NCBI RefSeq assembly: GCF_025822605.1
Contig: NZ_JACKTY010000046.1
Coordinates: forward strand, 1 to 64,000
Direction of reading: 5' to 3'
Origin: Mycolicibacterium komossense
GTDB taxonomy: Bacteria; Actinomycetota; Actinomycetes; Mycobacteriales; Mycobacteriaceae
DNA length: 64,000 nucleotides
Below the pieces are notes generated by a model. That model was not told where the DNA came from. It did not search any database and saw only the letters and a program-made list of their open reading frames with translations. Both the position numbers and the translations under genes were made by a program. This document shows positions 34,633 to 43,704 of the stretch, in pieces (positions within the stretch are counted from its first letter, which is position 1; each line of letters begins with the position of its first letter).

Positions 34633-35618
34633 TTCGCAGGCTCCCAGGCGTAGTTGGTCCAGGCCGGCCCGACATCGTTGGCCGGGAAGTCGATGTACGT
34701 GGCGCGCACCGGCATTCCGATCTCTACGGTCGAGGGGTCCGTGTTGCGCAGCTCGCCGAGCATCCGCACCCCCTCCTCGAGTTCGACGAGTGCGATCACG
34801 AACGGCAGGGTACGACCGGGCACCTTCGGTGCGTGGTGCACGACGAAGCTGAACACCGTGCCATTGCCGCTGGCAACGACGTAATCGGTCTCCTGCTCTT
34901 TGTCCAACCACAAAGCCGGGACAGGCGGGTGCTGCAGTGAGCCGTCTGCGCGCTTCTGGATGCGCAGTTCGTGTGCGTTGACGCCGTCCCAGAAGAACTT
35001 GGTGTCCTTCGACGACGCGGGGCGCATGGCGGAATCCGCGTCGAGGTCATCGGGCACCGTGGAAACTGCCGACTCTTTGGCCCCGTCCTTGTCTTCTCCC
35101 TCTTTCTCGGATGGGATGAACTTCATGATGCGCCACATCATTTCGGCGACATCTTCGTCGCCCACCGACCAGGTGATGGTCTGCGTGATGAAGAACGCTT
35201 CACCGAGCGCGGTGCGCTTCGGACCGACCACATCGGTCAATTCGGCGGCCACGCTGACCTCTTCGCCGGGACGCAGGTAGCGGTGGTAGGTCTGCTCGCA
35301 GTTGGTGGCAACCACACCGATATAGCCTGCGTCGTCGAACAATTCGAGGATCTTGCCCAGCGGATCGTCATCGGGCCGGACACCACCGAGGCCCATCATC
35401 GTCCAGACCTGGATCATCGCCGGCGGTGCTACGACGCCCGGATGACCAGCCGCCTTCGCCGCCGCCTCGTCGGAATAGATCGGGTTCTTGTCGCCGATGG
35501 CGTCGGTCCAGTGGTCCACCATCGGCTGGTTGACCGGATGACGACCGCCGCGTGGCTTGCTCTTGCCTTCGGCTTTGACCTTCTCGGCTGCGGCCTTGAT
35601 GTCGTCTACAACGCTCAT
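34629..35618 (-). CDS. chsH2: ChsH2: MaoC-like domain fused to DUF35 (OB-fold) domain
   Basis: 329 aa. The N-terminal MaoC-like half pairs with ChsH1 for hydration; the C-terminal DUF35 half (WDGVNAHELRIQKRADGSLQHPPVPALW onward) pairs with Ltp2 for the retro-aldol step. A charged linker with SEKEGEDKDGAKES joins them. Slightly longer than the 311-aa M. tuberculosis protein, mostly in linker and N-terminus. Start ATG 35618, 4-bp overlap with chsE2. Equivalent to Rv3542c. Confidence 0.92.
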   Translation of the reverse strand: MSVVDDIKAAAEKVKAEGKSKPRGGRHPVNQPMVDHWTDAIGDKNPIYSDEAAAKAAGHPGVVAPPAMIQVWTMMGLGGVRPDDDPLGKILELFDDAGYIGVVATNCEQTYHRYLRPGEEVSVAAELTDVVGPKRTALGEAFFITQTITWSVGDEDVAEMMWRIMKFIPSEKEGEDKDGAKESAVSTVPDDLDADSAMRPASSKDTKFFWDGVNAHELRIQKRADGSLQHPPVPALWLDKEQETDYVVASGNGTVFSFVVHHAPKVPGRTLPFVIALVELEEGVRMLGELRNTDPSTVEIGMPVRATYIDFPANDVGPAWTNYAWEPAK

Positions 35619-36778
35619 CGTGGAACCCTCGGTACCTTGAGACCAGCTGCGGCGATCATCTCGCGCATCACCTCGTTGACACCTCCACCGAAGGTGATGA
35701 CGAGGTTGCGCTTGGCCTGGCTGTCGAGCCACTCCAGTAGTTCACCGGTCTCGGGCTCGGCGGGATTGCCGTACTTACCGACGATTTCCTCAGCCAGCCG
35801 GCCGACCTTCTGAATACGTTCGGTACCAAAGACTTTCGTCGCAGCGGCATCAGCGACCTCGATGGTCTCACCACCTGCGGCGACCTGCCAGTTCAGCAGC
35901 TCATTGATCCGCCAGATCGCTTTGATTTCACCGAGCAGCCGTCGGACATCGTCATGGTCGATGGGAGTGACGCCGTTGCCGCCCGGCTTCGACGCCCACG
36001 CATGCACCCTGTCGTAGATGACCGCCACCTTGCCCGCCGGACCGAGCATCACGCGCTCGTGGTTGAGCTGGGTGGTGATCAGACGCCAGCCGGCGTTCTC
36101 CTCACCGACCAGCATGTCGGCGGGCACTCGAACGTCGTTGAAGTAGGTAGCGTTGGTGTGATGCGCGCCGTCGCTGAGGATGACCGGCGTCCACGAGTAG
36201 CCAGGATCCTTGGTGTCGACGATCAGGATCGAAATGCCTTTGTGCTTTACGGCTTCCGGATCGGTGCGAACTGCCAGCCACAGGTAGTCGGCGTCATGGC
36301 CACCGGTGGTCCACATCTTCTGTCCGTTGACGATGTACTCGTCACCGTGGCGTACCGCAGTGGTCCGCAGTGAGGCCAGGTCGGTGCCGGCCTCGGGTTC
36401 GGAGTAACCGATGGCGAAGTGCACGTCCCCGGCGAGAATGCCCGGCAGGAACTTCTTCTTCTGCACGTCACTGCCGTACTTCTGCAGCGTTGGCCCGACT
36501 GTCTGCAGCGTGACCGCAGGTAGCGGAACGTCGGCCCGGGCCGCCTCGTTGACGAAGATCTGCTGTTCGATCGGCCCGAAACCCAGACCGCCGAATTCTT
36601 TCGGCCAGCCGACACCGAGCTTGCCGTCGGTGCCCATCCGCTTGATGATCGCCCGGTACGCCTCGTTGTGGCGGTCGGACTCCATCGCCGCGGCCTCTTC
36701 AGGCGTGATGAGGTTCGAGAAGTACTGCCGCAGTTCGGCTTGCAGCTGACGCTGCTCGGGGGTCAGTTCGATGTACAT
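35615..36778 (-). CDS. chsE2: acyl-CoA dehydrogenase subunit ChsE2 (FadE29)
   Basis: 387 aa, the same length as Rv3543c. Together with ChsE1 it forms an alpha2beta2 acyl-CoA dehydrogenase acting on the three-carbon side chain of the steroid-CoA. ACAD landmarks: FAIGYSEPEAGTDLASLRT, MWTTGGHDADYLW and a C-terminal FGGGVNEVMREMIAAAGL. ATG 36778 overlaps the end of chsE1 by 16 bp. Confidence 0.93.
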   Translation of the reverse strand: MYIELTPEQRQLQAELRQYFSNLITPEEAAAMESDRHNEAYRAIIKRMGTDGKLGVGWPKEFGGLGFGPIEQQIFVNEAARADVPLPAVTLQTVGPTLQKYGSDVQKKKFLPGILAGDVHFAIGYSEPEAGTDLASLRTTAVRHGDEYIVNGQKMWTTGGHDADYLWLAVRTDPEAVKHKGISILIVDTKDPGYSWTPVILSDGAHHTNATYFNDVRVPADMLVGEENAGWRLITTQLNHERVMLGPAGKVAVIYDRVHAWASKPGGNGVTPIDHDDVRRLLGEIKAIWRINELLNWQVAAGGETIEVADAAATKVFGTERIQKVGRLAEEIVGKYGNPAEPETGELLEWLDSQAKRNLVITFGGGVNEVMREMIAAAGLKVPRVPR

Positions 36779-37782
36779 TGCGCTCCCACCAGTTCGAGCC
36801 GATAGGCCGGGCCGCCCAGCAGCCGCGTGAGGTCTTTGACTGCGGAGTAGTAGCGGTCCATCGGGTAGGTGATATCCATCCCCATGCCGCCGTGCAAGTG
36901 GTGACACGTCTGCATCACCGGCGGTGCCTGCGAGGTCAGCCAATAGCCCAGGACGTCGAGATCGTCATCGGCGTCGCGTCCTTCGGCCAGCCGCCAGATC
37001 ACCGACGTCGATGCCAACGAGATGGTGCGGGAGGCGATGTAGACCTCGGCGAGTTGCGCGGCCACGGTCTGGAAGGTCGACAGCGGCCTTCCGAACTGCT
37101 CGCGAGTGCCGACGTAATCCGCCGTCAGGCGCAGTGCCCCCGCCACCAAGCCGGCGGCGAACGCGCCCGTCGTCGCCAACACGAGTTGGTTGACGCGGTG
37201 CACGGCGGCATCGGCCAGGACATCGGTGTCCGGCACCGCGACTTCGTCAAAGGTCACGACGTACTCGTCGGAGTGGTTGGCAGTAGGGGTCCTCACCAGG
37301 CTCACGCCGTCGGCCGCAGGGGACACGACGACGACCCCGCTGTCGGTGGTCACCACCAGCCAATCCGATTGCTCTGCAAACGGAACGCCGATCTTGGTGC
37401 CCGTGAGCTTGCCCTCGCCGTAGACCGTTGCTGGTCGCTCAGGCAGGGAGGAACCGGGCTCGTTCAAGGCCGCAGAGAGCACACCGCCCTTGGCCACCTC
37501 AGCCAGAAAGCGGTCCTGCTGTTCATCAGAAGCAAGGTCGAGCAGGGGCACCAGCCCGAGTCCGAGCGTCGCGAGCGCAGGCCCCTGGGTGCCGTGGCGA
37601 CCGATCTCGGTCAGTGCCGTCGCGATCTCGGGGAGTCCGAGCCCGTCGCCGCCGAGCCGTTCCGGTACGCCGAACGCGATGACGCCGCCGTCGACCAGCG
37701 CGGCCCAACTGTTGTCTCGCCCGAGGGCCGACGTCACCACGTCGGCGACCGCCTGCTGCCCTTCGTCCGGACTGAAGTCCAC
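36763..37782 (-). CDS. chsE1: acyl-CoA dehydrogenase subunit ChsE1 (FadE28)
   Basis: 339 aa from GTG 37782, which has a strong AAGGAGG ribosome site; length equals Rv3544c. Partner of ChsE2: each heterodimer builds one FAD site from both subunits. Recognisable REQFGRPLSTFQTVAAQLAEVYI and CHHLHGGMGMDITYPMDRYY segments. Lies 52 bp downstream of cyp125 in the same KstR-controlled operon. Confidence 0.92.
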   Translation of the reverse strand: MDFSPDEGQQAVADVVTSALGRDNSWAALVDGGVIAFGVPERLGGDGLGLPEIATALTEIGRHGTQGPALATLGLGLVPLLDLASDEQQDRFLAEVAKGGVLSAALNEPGSSLPERPATVYGEGKLTGTKIGVPFAEQSDWLVVTTDSGVVVVSPAADGVSLVRTPTANHSDEYVVTFDEVAVPDTDVLADAAVHRVNQLVLATTGAFAAGLVAGALRLTADYVGTREQFGRPLSTFQTVAAQLAEVYIASRTISLASTSVIWRLAEGRDADDDLDVLGYWLTSQAPPVMQTCHHLHGGMGMDITYPMDRYYSAVKDLTRLLGGPAYRLELVGAQCTSN

Positions 37783-37834
37783 CCGAATCCTCCTTGATTC
37801 TATGGAGATTGAACAAAAAACGGTCAGCGAACCA

Positions 37835-39079
37835 CTAACCAGCGGAGGCGCCGGTGTAGTCCACCTGCCAATGCTTGATGCCGTTGAGCCATCCCGACCG
37901 TAGCCGCTCGGGCTCACCGATGGGACGCAGATCCGGCATGTGGTCGGCGACCGCGTTGAAGATCAGGTTGATCGTCATCCGGGCCAGGTTGGCACCGATG
38001 CAGTAATGCGCTCCGGTGCCGCCGAACCCGACGTGCGGGTTCGGATCCCGCAGGATGTTGAAAGAAGTCGCATCCTCGAACACGTCCTCGTCGAAGTTCG
38101 CCGAGCGGTACGACATGACCAGCCGCTGGCCCTTCTTGATCTGCACGCCAGCCAGTTCCGTGTCCTCGAGGGCGGTGCGCTGGAAGGCGCTGACGGGGGT
38201 GGCCCAGCGCACGATCTCGTCGGCGGCGGTACTGGGGCGCTCCTTCTTGAAGAGCTCCCATTGATCCGGGTTGTCCGCCATCGCGATCATGCCGTGGGTG
38301 ATCGAGTTACGGGTGGTCTCGTTGCCGGCCACCGCCAACATGATCACGAAGAAGCCGAACTCGTCATCGGAGAGCTTCTCGCCTTCGATATCGGCTTGGA
38401 TCAACGTCGTGACGATGTCTTCGGTGGGGTTCTTACCGCGCTCGTCGGCCATCGCCATCGCGTACATGATCAGTTCCATCGAGGACTGCGCCGGATCGAC
38501 GTCGGCGTACTCCGGATCCTCACCGCCGGTCATCTCGTTGGACCAGCGGAACAGTTTGTCCCTGTCCTCCTGCGGCACGCCGAGCAGGCCCGCGATGGCC
38601 TGCAACGGCAGCTCACAAGAAACCTGCTCGACGAAGTCGCCGCTGCCCTCGGCTGCCGCGGCCTTGGCGATGTTCTGGGCGCGCTGCGCGAGTTCTTCTT
38701 CCAGCCGACCGATGGCCCGCGGTGTGAACCCGCGGGAGATGATTTTGCGCAGCCGGGTGTGATGAGGCGCGTCCATGTTGAGCATGACGCTGCGCTGCAT
38801 CTCGACCATGTCCCGCTTCATCTCTTTCGGCCAGGTCGGGATGGCCCCGTTCTGCCAGCTGGAGAAGACGTCGCTGCGGCGGGACACTTCCTTGACGTCG
38901 GCATGCTTGGTCACCAGCCAGTAGCCGTGGTCCTCGAATCCGCCTGCGCCGCCGGGTATGTCCACCCAGTGGATCGGTTCGGACGTGCGGAGCTCGGCCA
39001 ATTCGGCCACGGGCAATGCGGCAAGATTGACGTCAGGGTCCAGGAAGTCGAATTCTGCCGGGATGATGTGGGAAGTCAC
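37835..39079 (-). CDS. cyp125: steroid C26/C27-monooxygenase CYP125
   Basis: 414 aa cytochrome P450 that oxidises the cholesterol side-chain terminus, the entry step for side-chain beta-oxidation. I-helix AVAGNETTRN, K-helix-type E-R region, and the haem-binding FGGTGAHYCIGANLAR with thiolate Cys360. GTG 39079 follows GAGGAG. A KstR box lies 18 bp upstream. Equivalent to Rv3545c. Confidence 0.95.
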   Translation of the reverse strand: MTSHIIPAEFDFLDPDVNLAALPVAELAELRTSEPIHWVDIPGGAGGFEDHGYWLVTKHADVKEVSRRSDVFSSWQNGAIPTWPKEMKRDMVEMQRSVMLNMDAPHHTRLRKIISRGFTPRAIGRLEEELAQRAQNIAKAAAAEGSGDFVEQVSCELPLQAIAGLLGVPQEDRDKLFRWSNEMTGGEDPEYADVDPAQSSMELIMYAMAMADERGKNPTEDIVTTLIQADIEGEKLSDDEFGFFVIMLAVAGNETTRNSITHGMIAMADNPDQWELFKKERPSTAADEIVRWATPVSAFQRTALEDTELAGVQIKKGQRLVMSYRSANFDEDVFEDATSFNILRDPNPHVGFGGTGAHYCIGANLARMTINLIFNAVADHMPDLRPIGEPERLRSGWLNGIKHWQVDYTGASAG

Positions 39080-39096
39080 GGTGGGCTCTCCTCAAT

Positions 39097-39110
39097 TGCA
39101 ACGTGTTCTA
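39097..39110. promoter_or_regulatory. KstR box for the cyp125 operon
   Basis: TGCAACGTGTTCTA fits TnnAACnnGTTnnA. It lies 18 bp before the cyp125 GTG, in the 120-bp divergent region shared with fadA5. Confidence 0.85.
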
Positions 39111-39175
39111 GTTCCAGTAAAACACGGCTACATCGCAGATCAAAGGCGTGGCTACATCCTCGCTTGTCAGAGTAA

Positions 39176-39189
39176 TGGAACGTGTTCTA
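39176..39189. promoter_or_regulatory. KstR box for fadA5
   Basis: TGGAACGTGTTCTA fits the KstR consensus and ends 11 bp before the fadA5 ATG. Together with the box at 39097 it gives each divergent gene its own operator. Confidence 0.85.
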
Positions 39190-39199
39190 GCCTGGCGGA

Positions 39200-40363
39200 A
39201 TGGGTAACCCTGTCATCGTCGAAGCCACCCGCAGCCCGATCGGGAAGCGCAACGGCTGGCTCTCCGGCCTGCATGCAACCGAACTCCTCGGAGCCGTTCA
39301 GAAGGCGGTGGTGGAAAAGGCCGGCATCGACGCCGGTGACGTCGAACAACTCATCGGCGGCTGCGTCACCCAATACGGCGAACAGTCCAACAACATCACC
39401 CGGGTGAGCTGGCTGACGGCGGGCTTGCCAGAACACGTCGGCGCCACCACGGTCGACTGCCAGTGCGGCAGCGCCCAACAGGCCAACCACCTCATCGCCG
39501 GCCTGATCTCCGTCGGCGCCATTGATATCGGCGTCGCGTGCGGCATCGAGGCGATGAGCCGCGTCGGGCTGGGCGCCAATGCGGGACCGGACCGGTCGAT
39601 CATTCGTGCGAAGTCATGGGATATCGACATGCCCGACCAGTTCACCGCCGCCGAACGCATCGCCAAACGGCGCGGCATCACCCGTGAGGAGATCGACGCC
39701 TTCGGCTTCGCTTCCCAGCAGAAGGCCAAGGTGGCCTGGGCCGAAGGCCGCTTCGACCGGGAGATCTCACCGATCGTCGCGCCGGTCCTCGACGAGAACA
39801 AGCGCCCGACAGCCGATCTCGCGCCCGTGACTCGCGACCAGGGGCTGCGTGACACCACGCTGGAAGGCCTGGCCCAGCTGAAGCCGGTGATGGAAGGCGG
39901 TATCCACACCGCGGGCACGTCATCGCAGATCTCCGACGGCGCGGCAGCGGTGCTATGGATGGACGAAGACAAAGCCAAGGCACTCGGCCTCAAACCACGG
40001 GCCCGCATCGTCAGCCAGGCCAACGTCGGCTCCGAGGCCTATTACCACCTCGACGGCCCGGTGCAGTCCACCGCCAAGGTGCTGGAGAAGGCCGGGATGA
40101 AGATGGGCGACATCGACGTGGTCGAGATCAACGAGGCCTTCGCATCGGTCGTGCTGTCCTGGGCTCGGGTGCACAACCCGGATATGGACAAGGTCAACGT
40201 CAACGGCGGGGCGATCGCCCTGGGACATCCAGTGGGCAGCACCGGCGCCCGGCTCATCACCACCGCCCTGCACGAGCTGGAGCGCACCGACAAGTCCACA
40301 GCGTTGATCACGATGTGCGCGGGCGGCGCGCTTTCCACCGGCACCATCATCGAGCGCATTTAG
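39200..40363 (+). CDS. fadA5: steroid-CoA thiolase FadA5
   Basis: 387 aa thiolase that removes acetyl-CoA from the beta-oxidised cholesterol side chain. Nucleophile Cys89 in VDCQCGSAQQ, GGAIALGHPVGSTGAR with the catalytic His, and MCAGGALSTGT with the second Cys. Start ATG 39200 just after the KstR box. Equivalent to Rv3546. Confidence 0.95.
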   Translation: MGNPVIVEATRSPIGKRNGWLSGLHATELLGAVQKAVVEKAGIDAGDVEQLIGGCVTQYGEQSNNITRVSWLTAGLPEHVGATTVDCQCGSAQQANHLIAGLISVGAIDIGVACGIEAMSRVGLGANAGPDRSIIRAKSWDIDMPDQFTAAERIAKRRGITREEIDAFGFASQQKAKVAWAEGRFDREISPIVAPVLDENKRPTADLAPVTRDQGLRDTTLEGLAQLKPVMEGGIHTAGTSSQISDGAAAVLWMDEDKAKALGLKPRARIVSQANVGSEAYYHLDGPVQSTAKVLEKAGMKMGDIDVVEINEAFASVVLSWARVHNPDMDKVNVNGGAIALGHPVGSTGARLITTALHELERTDKSTALITMCAGGALSTGTIIERI

Positions 40364-40749
40364 TGGGGGTTACCCAAGCGGACCGCATCGCGGCCGCACA
40401 GTCTTATATCGACGCCTTGGTGAGCCACCAGGCTGACGGGGTGCCGTTCGCTGCGGACTGTGTCCGCATCGAGGTCGGCCTCAAGACCGGCTTCTCGGGA
40501 GAACACCTGCGCCGCAGCCTCAATGGCGGTCCGCAGTACCGCGTCATCAAGTCCGCGACAGCCCCGGAGTTCACCGTTGTCGGCGACGAGGTGCGGGCCA
40601 GTTTCGACCTGACGACCAAACCGTCGCTGGCCGGCCGCCGAGTCGGTGCGCACATCGACGAGGTGTTCCTCATCCCGGCCGACTCGGTATCCGGCACGGC
40701 GCAGATCCACCACATCCGGGCCACCATCCGGCCGTTCCTGACTTCGTAG
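40363..40749 (+). CDS. small SnoaL-like/DUF8021-like protein
   Basis: 128 aa from a GTG sharing one base with the fadA5 stop (TAGTG), so probably co-translated with fadA5. The sequence (DRIAAAQSYIDALV ... ADSVSGTAQIHHIRATIRPF) suggests a cone-shaped alpha+beta fold of the SnoaL/NTF2 type, which often binds small hydrophobic or steroid-like molecules. No catalytic residues are assigned. M. tuberculosis has no gene at this spot between fadA5 and ddn. Its coupling to fadA5 suggests a KstR-controlled role in steroid metabolism, but that is inference. Confidence 0.7.
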   Translation: MGVTQADRIAAAQSYIDALVSHQADGVPFAADCVRIEVGLKTGFSGEHLRRSLNGGPQYRVIKSATAPEFTVVGDEVRASFDLTTKPSLAGRRVGAHIDEVFLIPADSVSGTAQIHHIRATIRPFLTS

Positions 40750-40788
40750 CCGACTGACTTCGCAGTCGAAAGAAAGAGGATCACTCCA

Positions 40789-41265
40789 TTGCCCAACCCG
40801 TCCCGCCCACTCAAGCCCAAACAGATCGAAAGCCTGAACTCGGCGAAGGTCGGGACCGCGATCAAGTGGATGTCGAAGGCGCAGACCTTCATCTTCAAGA
40901 AGACCAACGGCAAGTTCGGGAACAAGTTCCTCAAAGGCTCCGAGGTCGGCATCCTGACCACCACGGGCCGCAAGTCCGGTGAGCCACGGGATAGCCCGCT
41001 ACTGTTCCTGCAAGAAGGCCAGCGCATCATCCTCGTCGCGTCGCAGGGTGGCCGCGCCACCAATCCGATGTGGTACCTGAATCTGCAGGCAAATCCTGCG
41101 ATGACATTCCAGACCAAGGCCGGGACCTTCAGTCTGACCGCGCGCGATGCCACCGATGCCGAGCGCGACGAATACTGGCCCAAGCTGGACGAGATGTATC
41201 CGGATTTCGTGAACTACCGGTCGTACACGGACCGCAAAATCCCCATCGTCATCTGCGATCCGTAG
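40789..41265 (+). CDS. ddn: F420-dependent deazaflavin nitroreductase Ddn
   Basis: 158 aa from TTG 40789 (AGAGGA ahead). Split beta-barrel F420H2-dependent reductase, in M. tuberculosis the activator of the prodrug pretomanid and a quinone reductase. Family motifs: GSEVGILTTTGRKSGEPRDSPLL, VASQGGRATNPMWYLNLQANP and the C-terminal TDRKIPIVICDP. Equivalent to Rv3547 by position. Followed by a strong terminator. Confidence 0.92.
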   Translation: MPNPSRPLKPKQIESLNSAKVGTAIKWMSKAQTFIFKKTNGKFGNKFLKGSEVGILTTTGRKSGEPRDSPLLFLQEGQRIILVASQGGRATNPMWYLNLQANPAMTFQTKAGTFSLTARDATDAERDEYWPKLDEMYPDFVNYRSYTDRKIPIVICDP

Positions 41266-41290
41266 GGCGAACCCGTCAGCCGAACACCTA

Positions 41291-41327
41291 AGATCCACGG
41301 CCTCCCGGGCCGTGGATCTAGCTTTTT
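41291..41327 (+). terminator. factor-independent terminator after ddn
   Basis: 12-bp perfect stem AGATCCACGGCC / GGCCGTGGATCT (41291-41302, 41308-41319) with a 5-nt loop, followed by a T5 run at 41323-41327. It closes the fadA5-ddn transcript. Confidence 0.88.
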
Positions 41328-41455
41328 ACCCACCTGCGCGCCAATAAAATCGCAATTCCGCTACCATCCGTAGCGTAAGTGTTAGTGTGATCGCGGCCAC
41401 ACAGCTGTGCGTAGTTTGTGAGGTCATGCCTATGCCCTTACAGATGGAGTATTTG

Positions 41456-42724
41456 ATGCAGGAATCGATCACCCGGAGGGTCCTCGGTGTGGCCACGGCT
41501 GTCATCGCGGCGCTAGCCCTTCTCGTCGGAATCGCACTCCCGGCCGATGCCATGACGATCACGTGGGTCCGGCACGGCGAGTCGGAAGGCAACGCCTCCG
41601 GGTACATCGACACCAAGACGCCAGGACCGCCGCTCACCACCGCGGGGTGGGAGCAGGCCAATACCGTTGCCGGCACACTTGATCCCGCCGATTACGATGC
41701 GGTGTTCGCCTCCACCATGATCCGGACGCAGCAGACGGCAACACCGTTCGCGGCCGACAAGTATCACGGCGGCAATCAGAACGCCGTCACGATCTCGACG
41801 GATCCGTACCATCCCGTCTTCAGCGACAACGTCGTCGTTCTCAACGGGCTGCAGGAGATCAACGCCGGTTTCTTCGAGGGCTCGTCACAAACGAGCGGCA
41901 TCGGACGGATCGGCTACATCTTGGCCCCCATCATGTGGACGCTCGGACTGCGCTTCGCTCGGATCCCGGGCGGCGAGGACGGTAACGAGTTCGAGGCACG
42001 GGTCAATGGCGCGCTGGCTCAGATCCAGGATTCCGGCAGCGAAACCCCGTTGGTGTTCGACCACGGCGCGACAATCATGTTCTGGACGCTGATGAACGTC
42101 GACAACCCTGATATCACGCTCGCCCTGACGCACCCGCTGAACAACACCGACGTCGTCGTGGTCGACAGCAATGGTCAGGGCGGCTGGACCCTGAAGAGTT
42201 GGGCAGGCACCGCGGTCGGACCGGCGACACTGCCGACGCAGCTGTTCGTGAACTTCCGAGATCTGATCGTCGCTCCGCAGACCGCGCTCTACAACCTGCG
42301 GCTGCCGATCCTGAACCTCGACGGCCCCGGCATCGTCGCCGGAGTCCAGCAGGGTGTCTCCGATGTCGTCGCTGCGACAGGCACATTCGTCGTCAAGAGC
42401 GTGCAGGACATCGCCGCCGCCCTGGGCGGGCTGGGACAGGCCAACACCGCACCCCCGGCCGCGACGAAGTCGGTTCAGCTCGGCTCGCCGACCACGACCA
42501 GCGCCCAGACCGCGGTGGAGCCCAAGGTTTCGGGGACGAAGTCCACCGGCGCAACCGACCTCAGCGATGGCAACAAGTCGACGCCGATATCCACGCTCAA
42601 GGCAGCCGCCAGTACCGGCGACAAGGCCTCCGCCGCCGACGACGGTAACACGGGATCAGCAACCAAGCCCGCCCCGTCTGGCAAGAAGGGCACCGGCGCC
42701 AGATCAGCGAAAGCCGCTGCCTGA
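41456..42724 (+). CDS. secreted histidine-phosphatase-family (phosphoglycerate mutase-like) protein
   Basis: 422 aa from ATG 41456 (GGAG 6-7 bases ahead). A Sec signal (VLGVATAVIAALALLVGIALP, cleavage near ADA) leads directly to the branch-1 histidine phosphatase motif WVRHGESEGN (catalytic RHG), MIRTQQTA, and the later VFDHGATIMFW carrying the second His. The last 130 residues are Ala/Thr/Ser/Lys-rich and low-complexity, ending in KKGTGARSAKAAA. An exported phosphomonoesterase of unknown substrate. A bidirectional hairpin follows it. Confidence 0.82.
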   Translation: MQESITRRVLGVATAVIAALALLVGIALPADAMTITWVRHGESEGNASGYIDTKTPGPPLTTAGWEQANTVAGTLDPADYDAVFASTMIRTQQTATPFAADKYHGGNQNAVTISTDPYHPVFSDNVVVLNGLQEINAGFFEGSSQTSGIGRIGYILAPIMWTLGLRFARIPGGEDGNEFEARVNGALAQIQDSGSETPLVFDHGATIMFWTLMNVDNPDITLALTHPLNNTDVVVVDSNGQGGWTLKSWAGTAVGPATLPTQLFVNFRDLIVAPQTALYNLRLPILNLDGPGIVAGVQQGVSDVVAATGTFVVKSVQDIAAALGGLGQANTAPPAATKSVQLGSPTTTSAQTAVEPKVSGTKSTGATDLSDGNKSTPISTLKAAASTGDKASAADDGNTGSATKPAPSGKKGTGARSAKAAA

Positions 42725-42735
42725 CAGTGCATACG

Positions 42736-42772
42736 AAGTCGGCCCCGCCTCATGATGAGGCGGGGCCGACTT
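42736..42772. terminator. bidirectional terminator between convergent genes
   Basis: 17-bp perfect stem (42736-42752 with 42756-42772) and a 3-nt loop. T-rich on the plus side (TTTG) and starting AA on the other, so it can serve both the phosphatase gene and the SDR gene ending at 42782. Confidence 0.85.
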
Positions 42773-42781
42773 TGTGGTCTT

Positions 42782-43687
42782 TCAGGTGCCGAAGACCGGC
42801 ACCGGCGGACGCGACTTGGCCAGCAATTCGGGGATGACGGTGCTGAGTTCGGCGGGATCCCAGCGGGCCCCCTTGTCGATCTCCTCGCCGTGCGCCCACC
42901 CCTCGGCGACCCGGATGATCCCGCCCTCGACCTCGAACATCCGGCCGGTGACATCACGGGAGGCGACGCTGCCCAGCCAGACCACCAACGGCGAGATGTT
43001 CTCGGGGGCCATCGCGTCGAACTCGGCGCCCTGGGTGGACATCATGTCGGCGAAGACGGTCTCGGTCATCCGGGTGCGCGCGGACGGCGCAATCGCATTG
43101 ACGGTGACGCCATAGCGCCCCATCTCCGCCGAAGCCACCAGGGTCAGCGCGGCGATACCGGCTTTCGCCGCACTGTAATTGGCCTGCCCGACGCTGCCCT
43201 GTAACCCGGCACCGGAACTGGTGTTGATGATGCGGGCATCGACAGCGTCGCCCGCCTTCGACTGTGCGCGCCAGTACGCCGCGGCATGGCGCATGGTGGC
43301 GAAATGGCCTTTGAGGTGGACAGCGATGACGGCGTCGAACTCGTCCTCGCTGGTGTTGGCGAACATCCGGTCGCGGACGATGCCGGCGTTGTTGACCAGA
43401 ACATCGAGGCCGCCGAAGGTATCGACGGCGGTCTGGATCAGGCCGGCTGCCTGCTCCCAGTCCGCGACATTCGCCCCGCTGGTCACGGCTTCTCCACCGG
43501 CAGCGACGATCTCGTCCACCACGTTCTGGGCGGCACTGCCGCCGCCGGCCGGTGAACCGTCCAGACCCACACCGATATCGTTGACCACCACACGGGCGCC
43601 TTCGGCGGCGAATGCCAGCGCGTGTGCGCGCCCGATTCCGCCTCCGGCACCAGTGACGATTACGACCCGGCCGTCAACCACACCCAT
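42782..43687 (-). CDS. short-chain dehydrogenase/reductase (Rv3548c-like)
   Basis: 301 aa from ATG 43687. Classical SDR: VIVTGAGGGIGRAHA cofactor motif, NNAGIVRD, and active-site SGAGLQGSVGQANYSAAKAG (Ser, Y-x3-K). The inserted loop GVGLDGSPAGGGSAAQ is typical of the MFE-2-like steroid/acyl-CoA SDR subgroup. In M. tuberculosis it belongs to the KstR2 regulon; its exact step in C/D-ring catabolism is not settled. Starts 17 bp after the neighbouring SDR gene. Confidence 0.87.
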   Translation of the reverse strand: MGVVDGRVVIVTGAGGGIGRAHALAFAAEGARVVVNDIGVGLDGSPAGGGSAAQNVVDEIVAAGGEAVTSGANVADWEQAAGLIQTAVDTFGGLDVLVNNAGIVRDRMFANTSEDEFDAVIAVHLKGHFATMRHAAAYWRAQSKAGDAVDARIINTSSGAGLQGSVGQANYSAAKAGIAALTLVASAEMGRYGVTVNAIAPSARTRMTETVFADMMSTQGAEFDAMAPENISPLVVWLGSVASRDVTGRMFEVEGGIIRVAEGWAHGEEIDKGARWDPAELSTVIPELLAKSRPPVPVFGT

Positions 43688-43704
43688 ATCTGTTGTCTCC
43701 CTGA

